Below, piece after piece: positions 24,301-35,653 of a stretch of DNA of 64,000 nt. Position 1 is the first letter of the stretch. Every line of letters starts with the position of its first letter. Position numbers and translations under genes: made by a program. Origin of the DNA: Hermatobates lingyangjiaoensis (lineage: Eukaryota; Arthropoda; Insecta; Hemiptera; Hermatobatidae). The notes under the pieces are model-generated. The model saw only the letters and a program-made list of their open reading frames with translations. It did no database searches and was not told where the DNA came from. The stretch covers positions 11,578,001 to 11,642,000 of the forward strand of contig JAPFBL010000084.1 in assembly GCA_026182355.1 (NCBI GenBank), read 5' to 3'.

Positions 24301-27300
24301 TCGCCAATCTGACCCAACAGATCCCTCACGCTTCATTCAATTCTTCTCATCTTCTCCTGATGATGAACTGTTTCAACTATCCACCATGTTGTTTTGTTAT
24401 GTTCTATCTTTTGTAGAATGTTATATAGCATATATAAAAATTTTTAGTAGTAATAGTACGAATATTATATTTATAATGCCTAATATCCCGACATATACTA
24501 CGGTATTATTATTTACAGTAGTATTATGTTTCATTTTACCTGCAGTACCATATGGTTGATTATGTTACTATGACGTATGTTTTATATTGTGAGAGCTGAT
24601 TCAGGGTAGTCTGAATGTTCAACACAACATTGGCCAGTTTTTCGCCAATTAAACGTAATAATTGAATCTACGGCATAGGGTCATTAAAGAAGCACTGAAA
24701 GCACAACTCACTGATCATTGGACAAGGGAGCTAATTTTAGGATTACGATCTTATCTGAACGAAGAGAGAAACTTAACCCTTGCAGAACAAATTTATGGAA
24801 CACCCATACGTCTTCCAGCTGATACGGTTCAAGCCTCTCCCTCTCTATATACTCAGATAGATGTTCCAGTTTTCGTACATCGATCCAGACTTGAGAATGG
24901 CATCACATGTTTTTCTGTGCCACGATGCTCATCGGAAACCGCTTCAACCCGTTTATTATGGCCCCTCTGCAGTAATAAACCGAACTGAAAATACCTTCAC
25001 AATCTCCACGCCACGCGGAATCCTGTGTTGACCTTTATACGCACCAAGCCATATTTCAGGCCATATCGTTTTTAAATCAAGTCAGGTTGTCTTTTTACGA
25101 TTTGCCCTTTAGCCGTCCCATGTTCACATGGCGACGCCCAAGGTGGACCACGCGGAGGCGGGCAACTCGGTACTATTCGCGCAACAGTATATTTACATCG
25201 CGAAACGGTTACACTGGGTACGAATGATATTTCGGACCAAAAAGGAAGATCCCATGTAATACAACTAGGTCAGACGTTGTCGGGCTTACCTTAATCTTAC
25301 GTCTAATTATACATTATACATGTTACTTTTTTTTTCATTAAACTATAGGTAATGTCCTAGGGTGATTGATTGCTATTTAGGGTGATTAAATCCTATTTAT
25401 GGCATGGATGTAGCTCAGGAACGCCGGGAGGTTGACTTTTTCCAGTACTCTACCGTATGAGTTAGACAGGGTGGAGCCCAAAAACATCTATCTCTCCCTG
25501 TCGTATCTCGGGCAGGCTTCGAGGACATGCTGCACAGACTCAGTCGGGTGCTCACAGTCGCAAGCCGCACTTGGTCTGAGCCGGAAACGCATTAGGTACG
25601 ACCCGAAATTACCATGGCCTCTTAGGTACTGGAGTGACACGTTGTCTGGCTTTAGATGAGTTAGTTCCAGGTGGGCTTGGACCGACGGGTGGAATTCATA
25701 GGTCCAACGACCCACATTGCCGGCGTCCCATCTCTGCTGCCAAAGAGACATTGCCCAATGAAGTAGCTCTTGTTCCTTCTCTTCAAGACTGTGGATTGTA
25801 TATGATATCCACAATGGGGAGAGGCCGCGTTTCAGCATAAATCTTTCAGCCCGCCACTTGACAAGGATGTCTATTGGCATCTGACCAGAAATGACCTGCA
25901 GGGCTAAAGTGGGGGTGGTTGGGTACGCTTTTAGTACCAACACCAACGCTCTCCTCTGGCAGGACAGGAGCACCCTTGTCAGGGCCGTCTTGATATGTTT
26001 TATCAGTATGCGTTTAGTTCAAGGTTTTTAATTAAAAGTGTTCAACTTACTTTTGTTTCTGATCTTTACAATATGTACGAAGGTTGGTCCACCAGATAAA
26101 CTTACACTGTTAGACACTACTGAGGGATATTCAAAGTTATCCTCAAAAACAGGTTTAAATGCTATAGAAATCTATGTAAGTCTATGGTTAAACATGCATT
26201 ATGACGTAAGTGATGTTTTCGACTCTAATATATCTAAGAATATATTGTTTATCCGAATTAACTTACCATTTACAGAGAAAAATTCTAAACTAGTTTGATG
26301 TGTTCGATTTTTTCAACATTATATGTTCCTCATTATTTAATATATTAATACCAGTTTTATATAAATACCAGTGTGTTACTTTTTTAATTTGCAAGCTTGA
26401 GTCTGCAAAACCAACGGATACGAAGAAGTTTTTTCAAGTTTTATGTTATAAGTTACCATCCAAGCTAGAAGACTGCAAATATCACCTCCATTGCATCCCA
26501 TATTTCCATTTCCTGCGCAATCAATAACCTAAAAATAGTCAATACTTTATGCCAGTATTATAGCCATTATTTCGCAATTAACAACAATATATTTTAATTA
26601 AAATCTTATTATATCTATTTTTTTTAGTATAACACACATACAGGGTCAAAACCATGCCAAATTTTTACTTTACTGTAAGTAAAGAAAAGTGATCGTGAAC
26701 AAATTCGATCTCGAGATTTTGACGGAATTACATGTTTTGAGGTCCCAGAAGTCGTTTTATCAAGTTTTTTCGATGATGTCTGTGTGTGTGTGTGTGGGTG
26801 GGTCAGTATGTATCCAAAGTTAATGCATACTCGGGAAAAACGTGTATCACTCCTAGATACAGGCTGGTGAACTATCCCAGCAGTGACAACACGATAGTCA
26901 AATAAAGTAGGGGGGTATCCCCAATATGTAAATTGGTATTTTAAAATAAAATGTTAGCGTAGTATCAATAACATTGCAAAATGTTACAAATTTGAACTAT
27001 ACGAACGGACAGGAATCTCAGAGTAGCGGATGATAACTATGAGAAGGCGACTGTTGGACACATGGTAAGTAGTATAATTAATGGAAGAGAAAAAATTCTG
27101 TACAAAAAGCAGGATGAGGTCTCCTGGAAGAAATATCATAGTATTGGTATTACGAAGATGGAGAAATTTACGGTAAGAAAGGAAAGTTACTCTATTTTTT
27201 CCACAAATTGACAAGAAATTAAGCCTTTTTTATAATTTATATATACATATATAAATTAAACTAAAATGGAAAAAGGAAAACAAGAGAAATAAATGCTCTG

Positions 27301-30300
27301 AGCCCTAACAAACAAAGTAAAAACTGAGAAGTTAACATAAAAGTAATGATCATTACTTTAACTCATTTAAGATATATGTAATCGCAAAAATAACAAAACT
27401 TGTTTTAAACATTTTACATCCTTTTTGATAAGGACGATATATTCATGACTTCATTGAGTCAACCAAGACTGAGATCAACAGTTGTCCGTTTGACATGTGT
27501 CAAAATGTTGAAGGGAGTCTTCATCTGCGATTAATTATCTTTACAGACAAATTAATGTTGTTTATATATATATAACAAGATTTCACAATAAATACGTGGC
27601 TTGTTACGGTTGAAAGATCTTAGTTTTTTTCCCATTTCTTATTGTGATTTCTTATTCAATATATATATAAACTCCCAAAATTGTTCTTGACCTCTTCTGT
27701 TCTATTCTATGTTTTGTTATTGAGGGCTAGGTCAAATAAAAGAAAATAAACTCCTTCCTAGGCCGACGTTTCGATGTATTTGTACATCATCTTCAAGGCT
27801 AAAATTAGAGTAAGAACTATAATACATTTACCAAGACAATCTACAACTCACATAGAGAACTAACACAAATTTGTGAGACCAACAGATACATACAAAAGGT
27901 TATTTTATAATCAGAGTTGTTGAGTACACATCTATTTCAAAGTATCAGACAAAAGGGAATTAGTTTTACCTTGGAAACTGTGCTAATGGTTATTTAAGTT
28001 ACATGAGAATTAATTGGTTATAGTACGAAAAATACTACTTTGTTATATTCATCTATCATTTCAACAAAACAGGGCGGGTGAACATATGACGGTTACATAA
28101 AGAAAGGTTAGTTTATGACTTAAGGTTATCATCCATGCTACAATGATTTACTATTGTTATTGTGACTGGTGATGGGAAAGAATGTTTGTATAAATATGGC
28201 TAAACTTTTCAATATCAGACCTCGAATTACAAGTGTTAGGAGTTTTCTGTATGTGTATCATTTCTTTTATTATTCTTTTCCCAGGTCCTGCTTCCATGTC
28301 AATGATTTTGGAATTTGTGTGATTTAAAGAGAGGGCATGTTTTGCTAAAGCACATGTAATATTCTTTTTCTTAATGTCCGTTTTGTGATGTGCCAAAACG
28401 GCATTCTACTTAGGAAATAGATTGATAGGTGTAGGTTTTTCTATTGAAATTACTTATTTCGCAGACTGCCCCAACCCTGGCAATCCAGATTATTGGTGGG
28501 CAGATGCCTTTAAACATTGCGGTCAAACTTAAGGCTGACTGGTATGCCATCAAAAGAGGACTCCATACTACCTGGGTGCATACTGATATTGATGCAGGAA
28601 CAATTGAGTATTTGGAGCTGGCCAAGAGATGGGCTGTGAACTTATGGGGGGGAGAGTTGGACAGGTGGGTCTACAGGTGTGATTGAAGGAAGGACAAGTT
28701 TGACAACTTCCACATCATTTCATTCTACCACGTTCGGGAGTCTCTGAGATATATGACAAAAGATATTCTTTAGATTGGGAAATTTTTGGGTAAGAAATAG
28801 AGGTGGTCCGATTGAAGATAGAGGAAGAAAAGAGAATGGGTAAGGACTCCTTAATGACAGTGACAAGCCCATGGACACCAGGCGAATTGGTAGTGATAAG
28901 AAAGAGAAATCATTCCAATCCCTGTAGGTGAAAGTGTCCGAGAAACTGAAATTAAGGAAAGATGGTAGGAAACATCCAAATTATGGAGGAAATAAGACCT
29001 CTATAGAGAATGCCAACTTCAGAGTCAGTCAAATGGATATAATGCAAGTATTTTGATTATTCATTTTATTAGTTTGTGGCACATAGTGGTATGATGTTTA
29101 CGGAAGTAGCTGATGACTGATATAATTAATTGAAAATAAGATGGATGAGGGGATTATGAGAGTAAACCTCCTAATCTAAAGAATTTTTTCTCCCAAATCT
29201 CTCGAAAGCCTTCCAACCCTGTTAGGTGAATGGATCGATGTGTAAGTTCCATTTATGAAACTTGTCTTATCACTTAACCCAGTCCTGCTTTTACTTCCTT
29301 TTCAATCATAAATCCTACCTTATCCATATATAGGTATTTTTTTACATTTCTTTACATTGTTTACATTGAGTGAGACATTTTTTGAGTGAATCCACTGAAA
29401 TAAAAATCATGTTTAGACGTTTAATGGAAAATTTTTAAGTGTTTTAAGAACTTAATGTGAGATGTGAAACAATAAAATTCTTTCATGTAAAAAATCAACG
29501 CCAATGAAACATATAATTTGTGATGCTTTCTATGGAATGATGGATTTTCCTCACAAAGTGCTCTAATCAGTCTATATATTGCAGCCTTGAAGAAAACTTA
29601 ATATCAGCTGTAATTTTTTTTGAGTTTATGAAATATATTAACTTTGGGTAATGTTGAAGGTGAGATTGAACTGTTACTACAGCGAAATTGTGATTATACT
29701 CCTCAAGCGGATCACACCTCTTCTGGTGACGACGATGGTCAGAGTGATATAACGGTCAGAATACTGACCTCTAGAACCAAAAATCTTGAGTTTGTAACTT
29801 TCTCTGACCTTAGATCTTTTCTTATATAATGTGGAAAAATGGGGATCACACCTCAGAGAACGGAAAGCCGTGTCTTCCGATACTGTACGATGTTGGCTAC
29901 TAGTTAAAACCAAACTCTGTACATACTTAAGTACTGCAAAATTTAAGAATCCAGGTGAAGAACCAACGCGGATGTTTGGGGGCGACAAATGTGTTGCAGG
30001 TCAGTTGCGTATCCAGTGGTGCCGGTGTGTCTCTACTCAATGACTCCCCACCCGAATCTTACTAACATCTTAGGACATTGTAATTTTTTTTTAAAATACA
30101 TTAATGATTATAATAACTTTCGACTTTAAACTGACAAATGGTTTTCATAAAATCAATTTATATTCTTTTAAGACCTAGTTTTAATATGATAATCAAATAA
30201 ACCATTTTTTATTCAGTTTTAGCATTGTACCAATTAATAAAAAGATTAAAAGATCTTAATTAGATTTCTGAGAAAATAATATTAAGAAGATAAAGCATTT

Positions 30301-33300
30301 ATTTGAGGAAAATAAATAATTCCGTTGTAAGTGAGAAGTGAGTGTACATTCAGTTATACTATACAATACGCGACCATTGTGTATTTATAAAAACTTATGG
30401 AATAAGGAAAAGAAATTTACACTATTAAAATTATAGTTAGTCTTTAAAATGGCATAAATATACTTATACCTCCTGGACGCTTAGGTCTTCCAGTACTCCA
30501 TTCTTGATTGCATTCATGGATTCAATGGTTTCCACAGTACTAAATGCCCAACAAGCTCCGCACAATTGCTGATCTTTTACTGCTGAAACCACTCCTTTAT
30601 CTTTCCTTGAAAAGACAGTATTTTATTAATCTAAGAATATCACTCAAACATTTAATTCTGTATGTTTTCACGCATGCTTTAAATGCTTTATGATATTGTT
30701 TGGTTCAATATTAACTTCGAAAGTTCAATGAAATAATATATACATCCGAATTCGAAGGGGGAATGATTTCAAAACTTACTTCTTCAAATAAGAAAGATCT
30801 TCATTGATCTACAGTCTTTGTAGATATGATGTGGGTAAGTTCACATTACAGCTTAAGAAGTCGAGTTATATATATGTAATACTATATTGGTAGCCTTTAG
30901 TGTTTGTTGCTATCTTCGTCTAGGAATTTATGTCATCTACTCTCTCAGGTTCATTCTATAATCTCAAGTAATAAAAATTGATGAAGACTATGATTTCATC
31001 TTTCTGATAAACTCACTTCAAAGAACATATTTATAATTTCACCTTTTAAAGAGTATTCATTTACTACATTATTAGCAATGGCAAAGAGGTTGAAAGAGAA
31101 ATGGAAAAAGTCAGGATAAAGGGGAATTGAAAAAGAAGTTTTAAAATGACTTACAGAATTAGAGGCAAAAAAGAAGTGTTTCAGAAGGAGAAGAAATAGA
31201 AAGAGAGTAAGGAAGAGCAAGAGAGAAAGAAAGAACGGGAGCCATTGAGGTAAACCTAAAAGGAGAAGTTAAGGAAGAAATGAATAAACCGTCTTACCTA
31301 TTAAGACCGGTCAAAACCGACTCCAACATCATATTCATGGTAAAACGCTTTATTAATTTCTTAATGTAACTAACTTACATTAAATTCTGCGATGTAACAA
31401 TATACATGTGTCTCAAAGGAGAAGATAAGAAGTGGAATGGAATAGAAACTTCTATGAAGTGGAACAATAGGCGACGCTAAAAAATAGGCCTTAAGTGAGA
31501 TGAAGGAACAGCTAAATTAGGAGAATTGAATATATTTAAAATAAAAAAATATTAACTAAAATTTGGTGAAGACAGAAAAACATAAATTAATACCACACTG
31601 AAAATTTGAGTATTTCACAAAGGTGAACAGTTTTTAAAATGTTGTAGGCATTTAATTTATTTAGCAAATAATCCTATTTGTTATAATTTTGAATGAACAA
31701 AAAGAATATTTATACTTGCCAGTTAACGTAATCCGGAAGATCGGATACTTCTCTTTTTGCAAAACTTCTCTTGTGATGATGGTGATGATGATAATGATTG
31801 TCACTATTGTTATCTTTATAATGAGCTTTATTAAATCTCCTCAGATCTTTTAAGAGGTATTGGTTTTCAAATTCCTCCCTAGATAAATCGGCAAATTGAG
31901 TAATTCCATATAATGCACTGTCATTATTTTTTCTTTCCAAATTCAATTCGCTAATAGTAGCTAGTGATAACTAAAAATTCATTACAAGCAAAATAAATTA
32001 CAAACATAATTATATACTAATTATCTTTAAATTTAACTAAAATGTTAGTTTCTGATTATTACGTAAGAAAAATGAATACAGTTAATGTTCTTTTAAAATT
32101 ATTTTCGAACAAATTTCATTCACCTTATAAATTAATTTGTTGTTAATTAGGTCTCTCTATCTCTATCTATGTAAAGTTTAATGTCAGATTAATTTATACA
32201 TAAATTGACATTTTAAATAACTTCTGATTTGTACTAATGCATTAATTAGTGATGTTGGTTTATCCGCAAACTGATTCGATAAACGCACATTAAACACAAA
32301 ACCACTACCTCCTATTGAAGTAATAGAGGTTATTCCATCAATTATGGGATGACATAATTTTATCTTAATCATGATAAATTCATTCTTAAATATGAATTAG
32401 AATATGCACCACAAAATGGTTTGGAAATATGAATTTGAAATAATTCTGATTTTGAAATTTATATTGATGCATTTATTTATAATGTTAAAGAAATGCAACA
32501 TTAATGCAACGATTGCGAATTGCTAGCTCTATCTACCCAGTTATAATCATAGATTCTCTAGAAAGTTGCCATTTCAAGATTGCAGTATTATGGATATGTT
32601 AACATGAGTTTGATCTTAAGACAACTTTTAAGATAAAAAATGTTAAGATAATTGATTCTTATTCTCTGTTTACGACAACGGAGGTACAGGAGCTGGAGTA
32701 TTTGGGCCTAAGACAAAATACTCCGAATCTATGAGCATGTACATCAGTATCTTCCAAGCTGAAGTCCATGCCATCGAAAGATGTGCACAATTCAATATGG
32801 ACAAAGGATATAAGAACAGACATATATAGTAATAATGTCTGATAGTCAAGCAGCAATTAAAGCATTGAGCTCAAACCTTATTAGCTCAAAGATGGTCCTG
32901 AACTGCAAAAATAAACTCAATCTCCTGGGTATGAGGAACAGGATCTCTCTCTACTGGGTGCCAGGACATGCAGGAGTAGAGGGAAATGAACGAGCAGACG
33001 AACTTGCGAGGGAAGCTGCTCAGAAACCGCATATAGGTCCAGAACCATACTGTGGTATAGGACAACACACTATACAAAAACTCCTTAGGAAAGAGGATAG
33101 AGAAAACAGAAAGCAATACTGGGATTCTCTTCAAGGACACAGACAATACTTCTCAATAAGTTTGAGAATAGGCAAATCTTTGATTGTATGGAAAGGAGCA
33201 GGAATAATCTAAGGATTTTAACCGGTTTTCTAACGGGTCACTGCAAACTTAATGACCATCTCCGGAAAATGGGCATTAGCAATGATGGTTTGTGCAGGTT

Positions 33301-35653
33301 TTGCAAGGTTGAGGAAGAAACACCGCTGCATCTGCTGGCTGATTGTTAAGCCACTGTATTACACAGAGGCAGGTGCTTCGGGACACTCAACAAAACCATA
33401 GAAGAGCTTTTACTGTTGGACCCAGCAAAAGTGCTGAGCTTCTTGGAGGCGTTGAAGCTAACTGGGGTACTATAGTGTACTATAGTACAATAGAAGGGGG
33501 GAAAGTACAATAGTTCTTAGGAAGCAGTACTACAATCACCCTCAACAAATAAATAAATAAATATGCTCTCTTCTACTGATCTTTAGTCTACTTTTCTAGA
33601 ATGGTTTGGTTGCTTCAGCTCAACTTGGTATAAGTGACGTATTTCATTCGTTCTCCAAGATCTTTTTAATTCAATTATATGGTAATAGATGTCTCAAAAT
33701 ATTAAAAATAAAATTATTTGAAATACAAATCAGCTAATAACTTCTGAAAAAATTTCTTTGAAAAATAAAATGTATTATTCTTACACTGTGAGATGAAGGA
33801 TGGTTCCTAAAGGTAAATGGTTTCTAAATTGCTGCAATACTTTCCTAATGCTACCAAACTAAACAAAATGGAAGGTTAGGAATTATACGAGAGAATTATG
33901 TTAAAATTATTTCCTCCTGCCTATATAAAAATTTGATTTGTTTTTGACCAGCTAAATTTTAATATTTGTTTTTATAATATGGGTAAAAATGAAATAAGAA
34001 CATGTGAGTTTAAAAATGTTGCCAACTTCCATTTAAGAACCAATAAGATAATCATATTAATAAGTTAATTTTATCAACAACGTAATCCAGTTTATATGAA
34101 ATGTTATTAATTAAAATCCATATTTTCATATGTTAACAGTCATCTACCAGCATATTTACTGAAACTTCTAGAATAGTTACTGAACACGAAATAAAGTGTT
34201 TGTAGGCTTTCAATTGTCGCTTAGTTTTCTGCAGAACTATTGCAAAGGGCTTTTCAGAACCTGTCTCGTAAGTATCCTTGTTATAATACTAATGGATTGT
34301 CAAAATATTTTACACTTTTTTTAAATATTGTTTATGGTCACAACCATAATCTAGGATTCATTCCTGTAAATTTTGATTGGTTTAAATATACACAGAGTAT
34401 AAAACTTTAAATTATTTAGCTTGAAATTTTAAATTATCTCTACCAAATTATAATCTAATTTAAATATTTTATTATTTAAATGTGAATTTAGCATCATAGC
34501 TTTAAATCAGGAATTCCTAAGGTGGTCCAGATACCCCCCCCCCCCCCCCACACCGATATGTAAGTCTTAAAATTAGTTTACGGGTATAAAACGGTAATTT
34601 GAGAGTCTATGTTATGACCTTTAGAATACTTAAATATTAAAACGTTACACACAATGTTCTCTTTAGTTTTTCATAATAGTCTAATGTTTTAAAATGTTAT
34701 ATCGTCCAATATTAAGCTGTATTGGAATTTTATTTATTACAATTTTTTTGCTTGAAAATTTGTAAAAAAAATGTTAATAAGGTGATTTGTTTTATTTTAT
34801 AAAAAAGATTTTGGTATTTGAAATTATTTCATGAATATAATGGAATTTTATGTATCTAAATTTTATGTATTTTTGTATCTAAAAAAAAAATGTTCTAGTT
34901 CCAAAAGTTACTTGTACATATAGGTATTTACATAGGTATGTACATGTATGAAATTTACTTGTTCATAATTCATAGGGGGTTCACAGACGATTAGATAGAT
35001 TGTGCAGATAGACCCGAGGGAGGCCCACAAAAAAAAAAATGATAAGTTAGGAGCCCCTACTTTTAGCGTTACAACAAATTGCTATGCTCAAATTGTTAAT
35101 TCAAACTTTTAAGCTTCACTATATTATAGAATATTAAATACAATCAGACTACGTTTAATTATATTTATTACTCTAAGCCTTAGAAATATAACTGTCTTTT
35201 ATTTACTGCATTATTTATATATTTAAAAAACAGGTATATTATTTCCTGTCTTAATCATAGTTAAAACAACTATTTTACTCTACGAAATGGGACTAAAATT
35301 TTTTATTCAGTAATTCTTATTCTTTAAATGGAAATAGTTAAATAAAAATGACTGATTACGAAAAGAATTTAATAAATAAGTAGTTTTATTTGTTAATAAG
35401 GATAGGCACTAATTTGAAAAGACACTAGGTTGTGTTTGGCAGGAATCTTCTTACGTAATCTACTTACCTTGAAATTTAGAAACCGCTTGTGATATTCCGT
35501 TGAATCTATTTTATAAGATTTCTTGTACTGTGTCATGAAGGTATGGAATTGTAATTTTTGCACTTCTTCAGGTGATTCGAAATAAATTGGTATACTAAAC
35601 AAAGTGATCATCCCAAATAAAGTTGCAAACAACACATACTTCCACTGAAACAT
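18323..35653 (-). CDS. CTSO: Cathepsin O (papain-family cysteine protease)
   Basis: Eight exons on the minus strand: 35468-35653, 31720-31970, 30470-30605, 26380-26528, 18994-19041, 18763-18916, 18576-18690 and 18323-18360. The total is 1077 nt, 358 aa; all phases match. The order is a signal peptide (residues ~1-25), an I29-type propeptide (to ~140), then the mature enzyme with Q158, catalytic C164 (QLCGACWAFS), GCNGG, H305 (NHAVQ) and N325 (RNSWG). The LEDLSVQE, YLGG and YIVRNSWG contexts match cathepsin O rather than L, B or F. It is expected in lysosomes. Odd points: a His-rich stretch (residues 121-128) next to two KR pairs near the propeptide/mature border, a GC-AG intron 2 (donor GCAAGT), and an AATAAA that overlaps the stop codon. 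The introns (up to 7.3 kb) are filled with transposons. Confidence 0.93.
19800..20380 (-). repeat. Diverged copy of the ~2-kb TTTACTTATAGTAAAGT repeat family
   Basis: Segments such as AGTATAGCAGGTGATCCATT, TTTTTTGGCAAAATTTCA and GTTCTTTTAAAAATC line up in order with 42025-42600. Neither end is preserved. It lies in cathepsin O intron 5-4. Confidence 0.6.
20560..20792 (+). pseudogene. Helitron N-terminal (helicase-like) domain fragment
   Basis: An open frame at 20606-20791 carries LQQYYVDQSIKV, LRAEIYSTLQDAL and ILPGSFTGGP, which are the conserved blocks of the Helitron-like N domain that precedes the Rep region. The frame ends in a stop right after this block and no Rep HUH motif follows. 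It is an isolated piece, not joined to the helicase fragments elsewhere. Confidence 0.75.
20793..21544. other. Mixed repeat debris, no gene seen
   Basis: Several short frames but none with a recognised domain. 21430-21500 (CGTTGCGTCTACAA, TCTCCTGAAGACGGATT) is a PLE-type repeat related to 55600-55700 and 56120-56200. A short (TA)n tract lies at 21228-21241. Confidence 0.4.
21545..21760 (-). repeat. PLE-type repeat with an intact hammerhead-like core
   Basis: Minus strand 21683-21655 reads CTGACGA, then a GACCG ... CGGTT stem with a CTTGTTA loop, then GAAA. That is a full CTGANGA/GAAA core with a 4-bp stem II (ACCG/CGGT). GACT before and AGTC after can pair. (TA)n sits at 21591-21606. Confidence 0.65.
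21857..23005 (-). mobile_element. Penelope-like element: RT C-terminus and GIY-YIG endonuclease, broken
   Basis: 21857-22324 encodes a GIY-YIG endonuclease domain in one frame (AGIYKIPCKNC ... IGQTGKSLKTRVKQH), the domain of canonical Penelope elements. 22379-22591 and 22588-22908, in other frames, encode the region between RT and endonuclease (YRKPPNLR, CGRSRCQTC). The frame continues to about 23005 with RT-thumb-like sequence. The parts are separated by frameshifts and by an inverted duplication at 22241-22453. The 5' part of the RT is missing, and a (TA)n tract borders the end at 22999-23024. It lies in cathepsin O intron 4. Confidence 0.88.
23020..23200. repeat. PLE-type inverted repeat next to (TA)n
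   Basis: The left arm (AACGTTCAAACCACACTAAG ... CTTTCAACCGTAAC) and right arm (TACGGTTGAAAGATCTTAG ... TTTCTTATTG) are reverse complements. The core is diverged (CTGGCGA). It starts directly after the (TA)n tract 22999-23024. Confidence 0.65.
23318..23400. repeat. End fragment of the TTTACTTATAGTAAAGT repeat family
   Basis: AACTTTACTATAAGTAA at 23325, the inverted end motif of the family, lies just left of the Helitron at 23406, as it does at 39466/39517. Confidence 0.5.
23406..23984 (-). mobile_element. Helitron, internally deleted copy
   Basis: Begins TCTATATAAATAAAAG after an A (minus, 23984) like the other copies. At the far end the hairpin CCCGTC-AAA-GATG and a terminal CTAT (expected CTAG/CTRR) are diverged. 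Only short helicase-remnant pieces remain (23530-23800). Cathepsin O intron 4. Confidence 0.75.
24650..25070 (+). pseudogene. Gypsy-type retrotransposon integrase C-terminus, broken
   Basis: The frame at 24662-24850 reads RELILGLRSYLNEERNLT and AEQIYGTPIRLPAD, the conserved tail of Ty3/Gypsy integrases. After a frameshift, 24910-25030 gives KPLQPVYYGP and TFTISTPRG, the following GPY/F-like module. No other part of the element or LTR pair was found. Confidence 0.8.
25400..25995 (-). pseudogene. Non-LTR retrotransposon 3' end, 5'-truncated
   Basis: Minus-strand frame 25973-25488 begins in the region after RT (TTPTLALQVISGQMPIDI) and ends in a C-terminal Cys/His knuckle (CDCEHPTESVQHVLEACP). 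This is the order of R1/Jockey-type elements. No RT or endonuclease motif remains. A related piece is at 28444-28690. Confidence 0.75.
26672..26830 (+). repeat. Left-end fragment of the TTTACTTATAGTAAAGT repeat family
   Basis: TTTACTTTACTGTAAGTAAAG, then AAATTCGATCTCGAGATTTT and a (TG)n/(GGGT)n stretch, matching 48148-48290. Cathepsin O intron 3, next to exon 4. Confidence 0.65.
27545..27670 (+). repeat. PLE-type short repeat
   Basis: GTTACGGTTGAAAGATCTTA followed by CCCATTTCTTATTGTG, the right arm of the family at 45138 and 55935. Small (TA)n tracts lie on both sides. Confidence 0.55.
27720..28400 (-). mobile_element. Penelope-like element 3' end with hammerhead-like core
   Basis: Minus-strand frame 28396-28157 carries HHKTDIKKKNITCALAKH, then MIHIQKTPNTCNSRSDIE, the typical tail of the PLE GIY-YIG endonuclease. 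About 360 bp downstream, at 27797-27763 (minus), TGAAGAT, a GATGT/ACATC stem and CGAAACGTCGGC give a hammerhead-like core (C3 changed to T). The gap holds no frame. Confidence 0.8.
28444..28690 (+). pseudogene. Non-LTR retrotransposon fragment
   Basis: The frame reads TAPTLAIQIIGGQMPLNIAV, closely matching the 25900 region of the minus-strand fragment at 25400-25995, followed by KRWAVNLWGGELDRW. It starts and ends abruptly inside Penelope-like debris. Confidence 0.7.
28691..29060 (-). mobile_element. Penelope-like linker fragment
   Basis: GGTAAGGACTCCTTAATGAC ... GACACCAGGCG on the plus strand matches 22700-22740 of the larger PLE copy (same strand). Short and frameless. Confidence 0.5.
29325..29640 (+). 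repeat. Internal module of the TTTACTTATAGTAAAGT repeat family
   Basis: It aligns in order with 50215-50520: TTTACATTGTTTAC, TTTTTTGAG...CACTGA.ATAAAA, CGCCAAT.AA, ATGGAATGATGGATTT, TATATATTGCA, AATATCAG. No ends are present. Confidence 0.6.
29641..30060. other. Unassigned GC-richer stretch
   Basis: Open frames on both strands (29644-29829 plus, 29677-29988 minus) without any recognised domain. The composition stands out from the AT-rich intron, suggesting a transposon piece of unknown type. Confidence 0.3.
32640..33562 (+). pseudogene. Jockey/R1-type non-LTR retrotransposon 3' part: RNase H and Cys-rich end
   Basis: 32650-32830 gives GTGAGVFGP and IFQAEVHAI. After a stop and frame change, 32835-33100 gives SDSQAAIKAL and LYWVPGHAGVEGNERADELA, the RNase H active-site blocks. 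33190-33350 gives the C-terminal zinc-binding region (GLCRFC, HLLADC). The element ends in an (AAAT)n-like tail at 33541-33562. It is 5'-truncated, has several stops, and lies in cathepsin O intron 1 on the opposite strand. Confidence 0.85.
34508..35057. repeat. Possible decayed hAT-type MITE
   Basis: The left end CAGGAATTCCTAAGG faces TAGGGGCTCCTAACT (reverse of the right end) as an imperfect inverted repeat. GC-rich bits next to each end (16 C at 34534-34549; GACCCGAGGGAGGCCC) resemble the other two hAT-type MITEs. No clean 8-bp duplication seen. Confidence 0.35.

Noticed and set aside
24278..24559. 93-codon plus-strand frame
   Set aside because: No domain, AT-rich, probably chance within transposon debris next to the Gypsy fragment.
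26300..26527. Plus-strand open frame of 75 codons
   Set aside because: It is the antisense of cathepsin O exon 4 (26380-26528), which has the GCNGG motif and matching splice phases.
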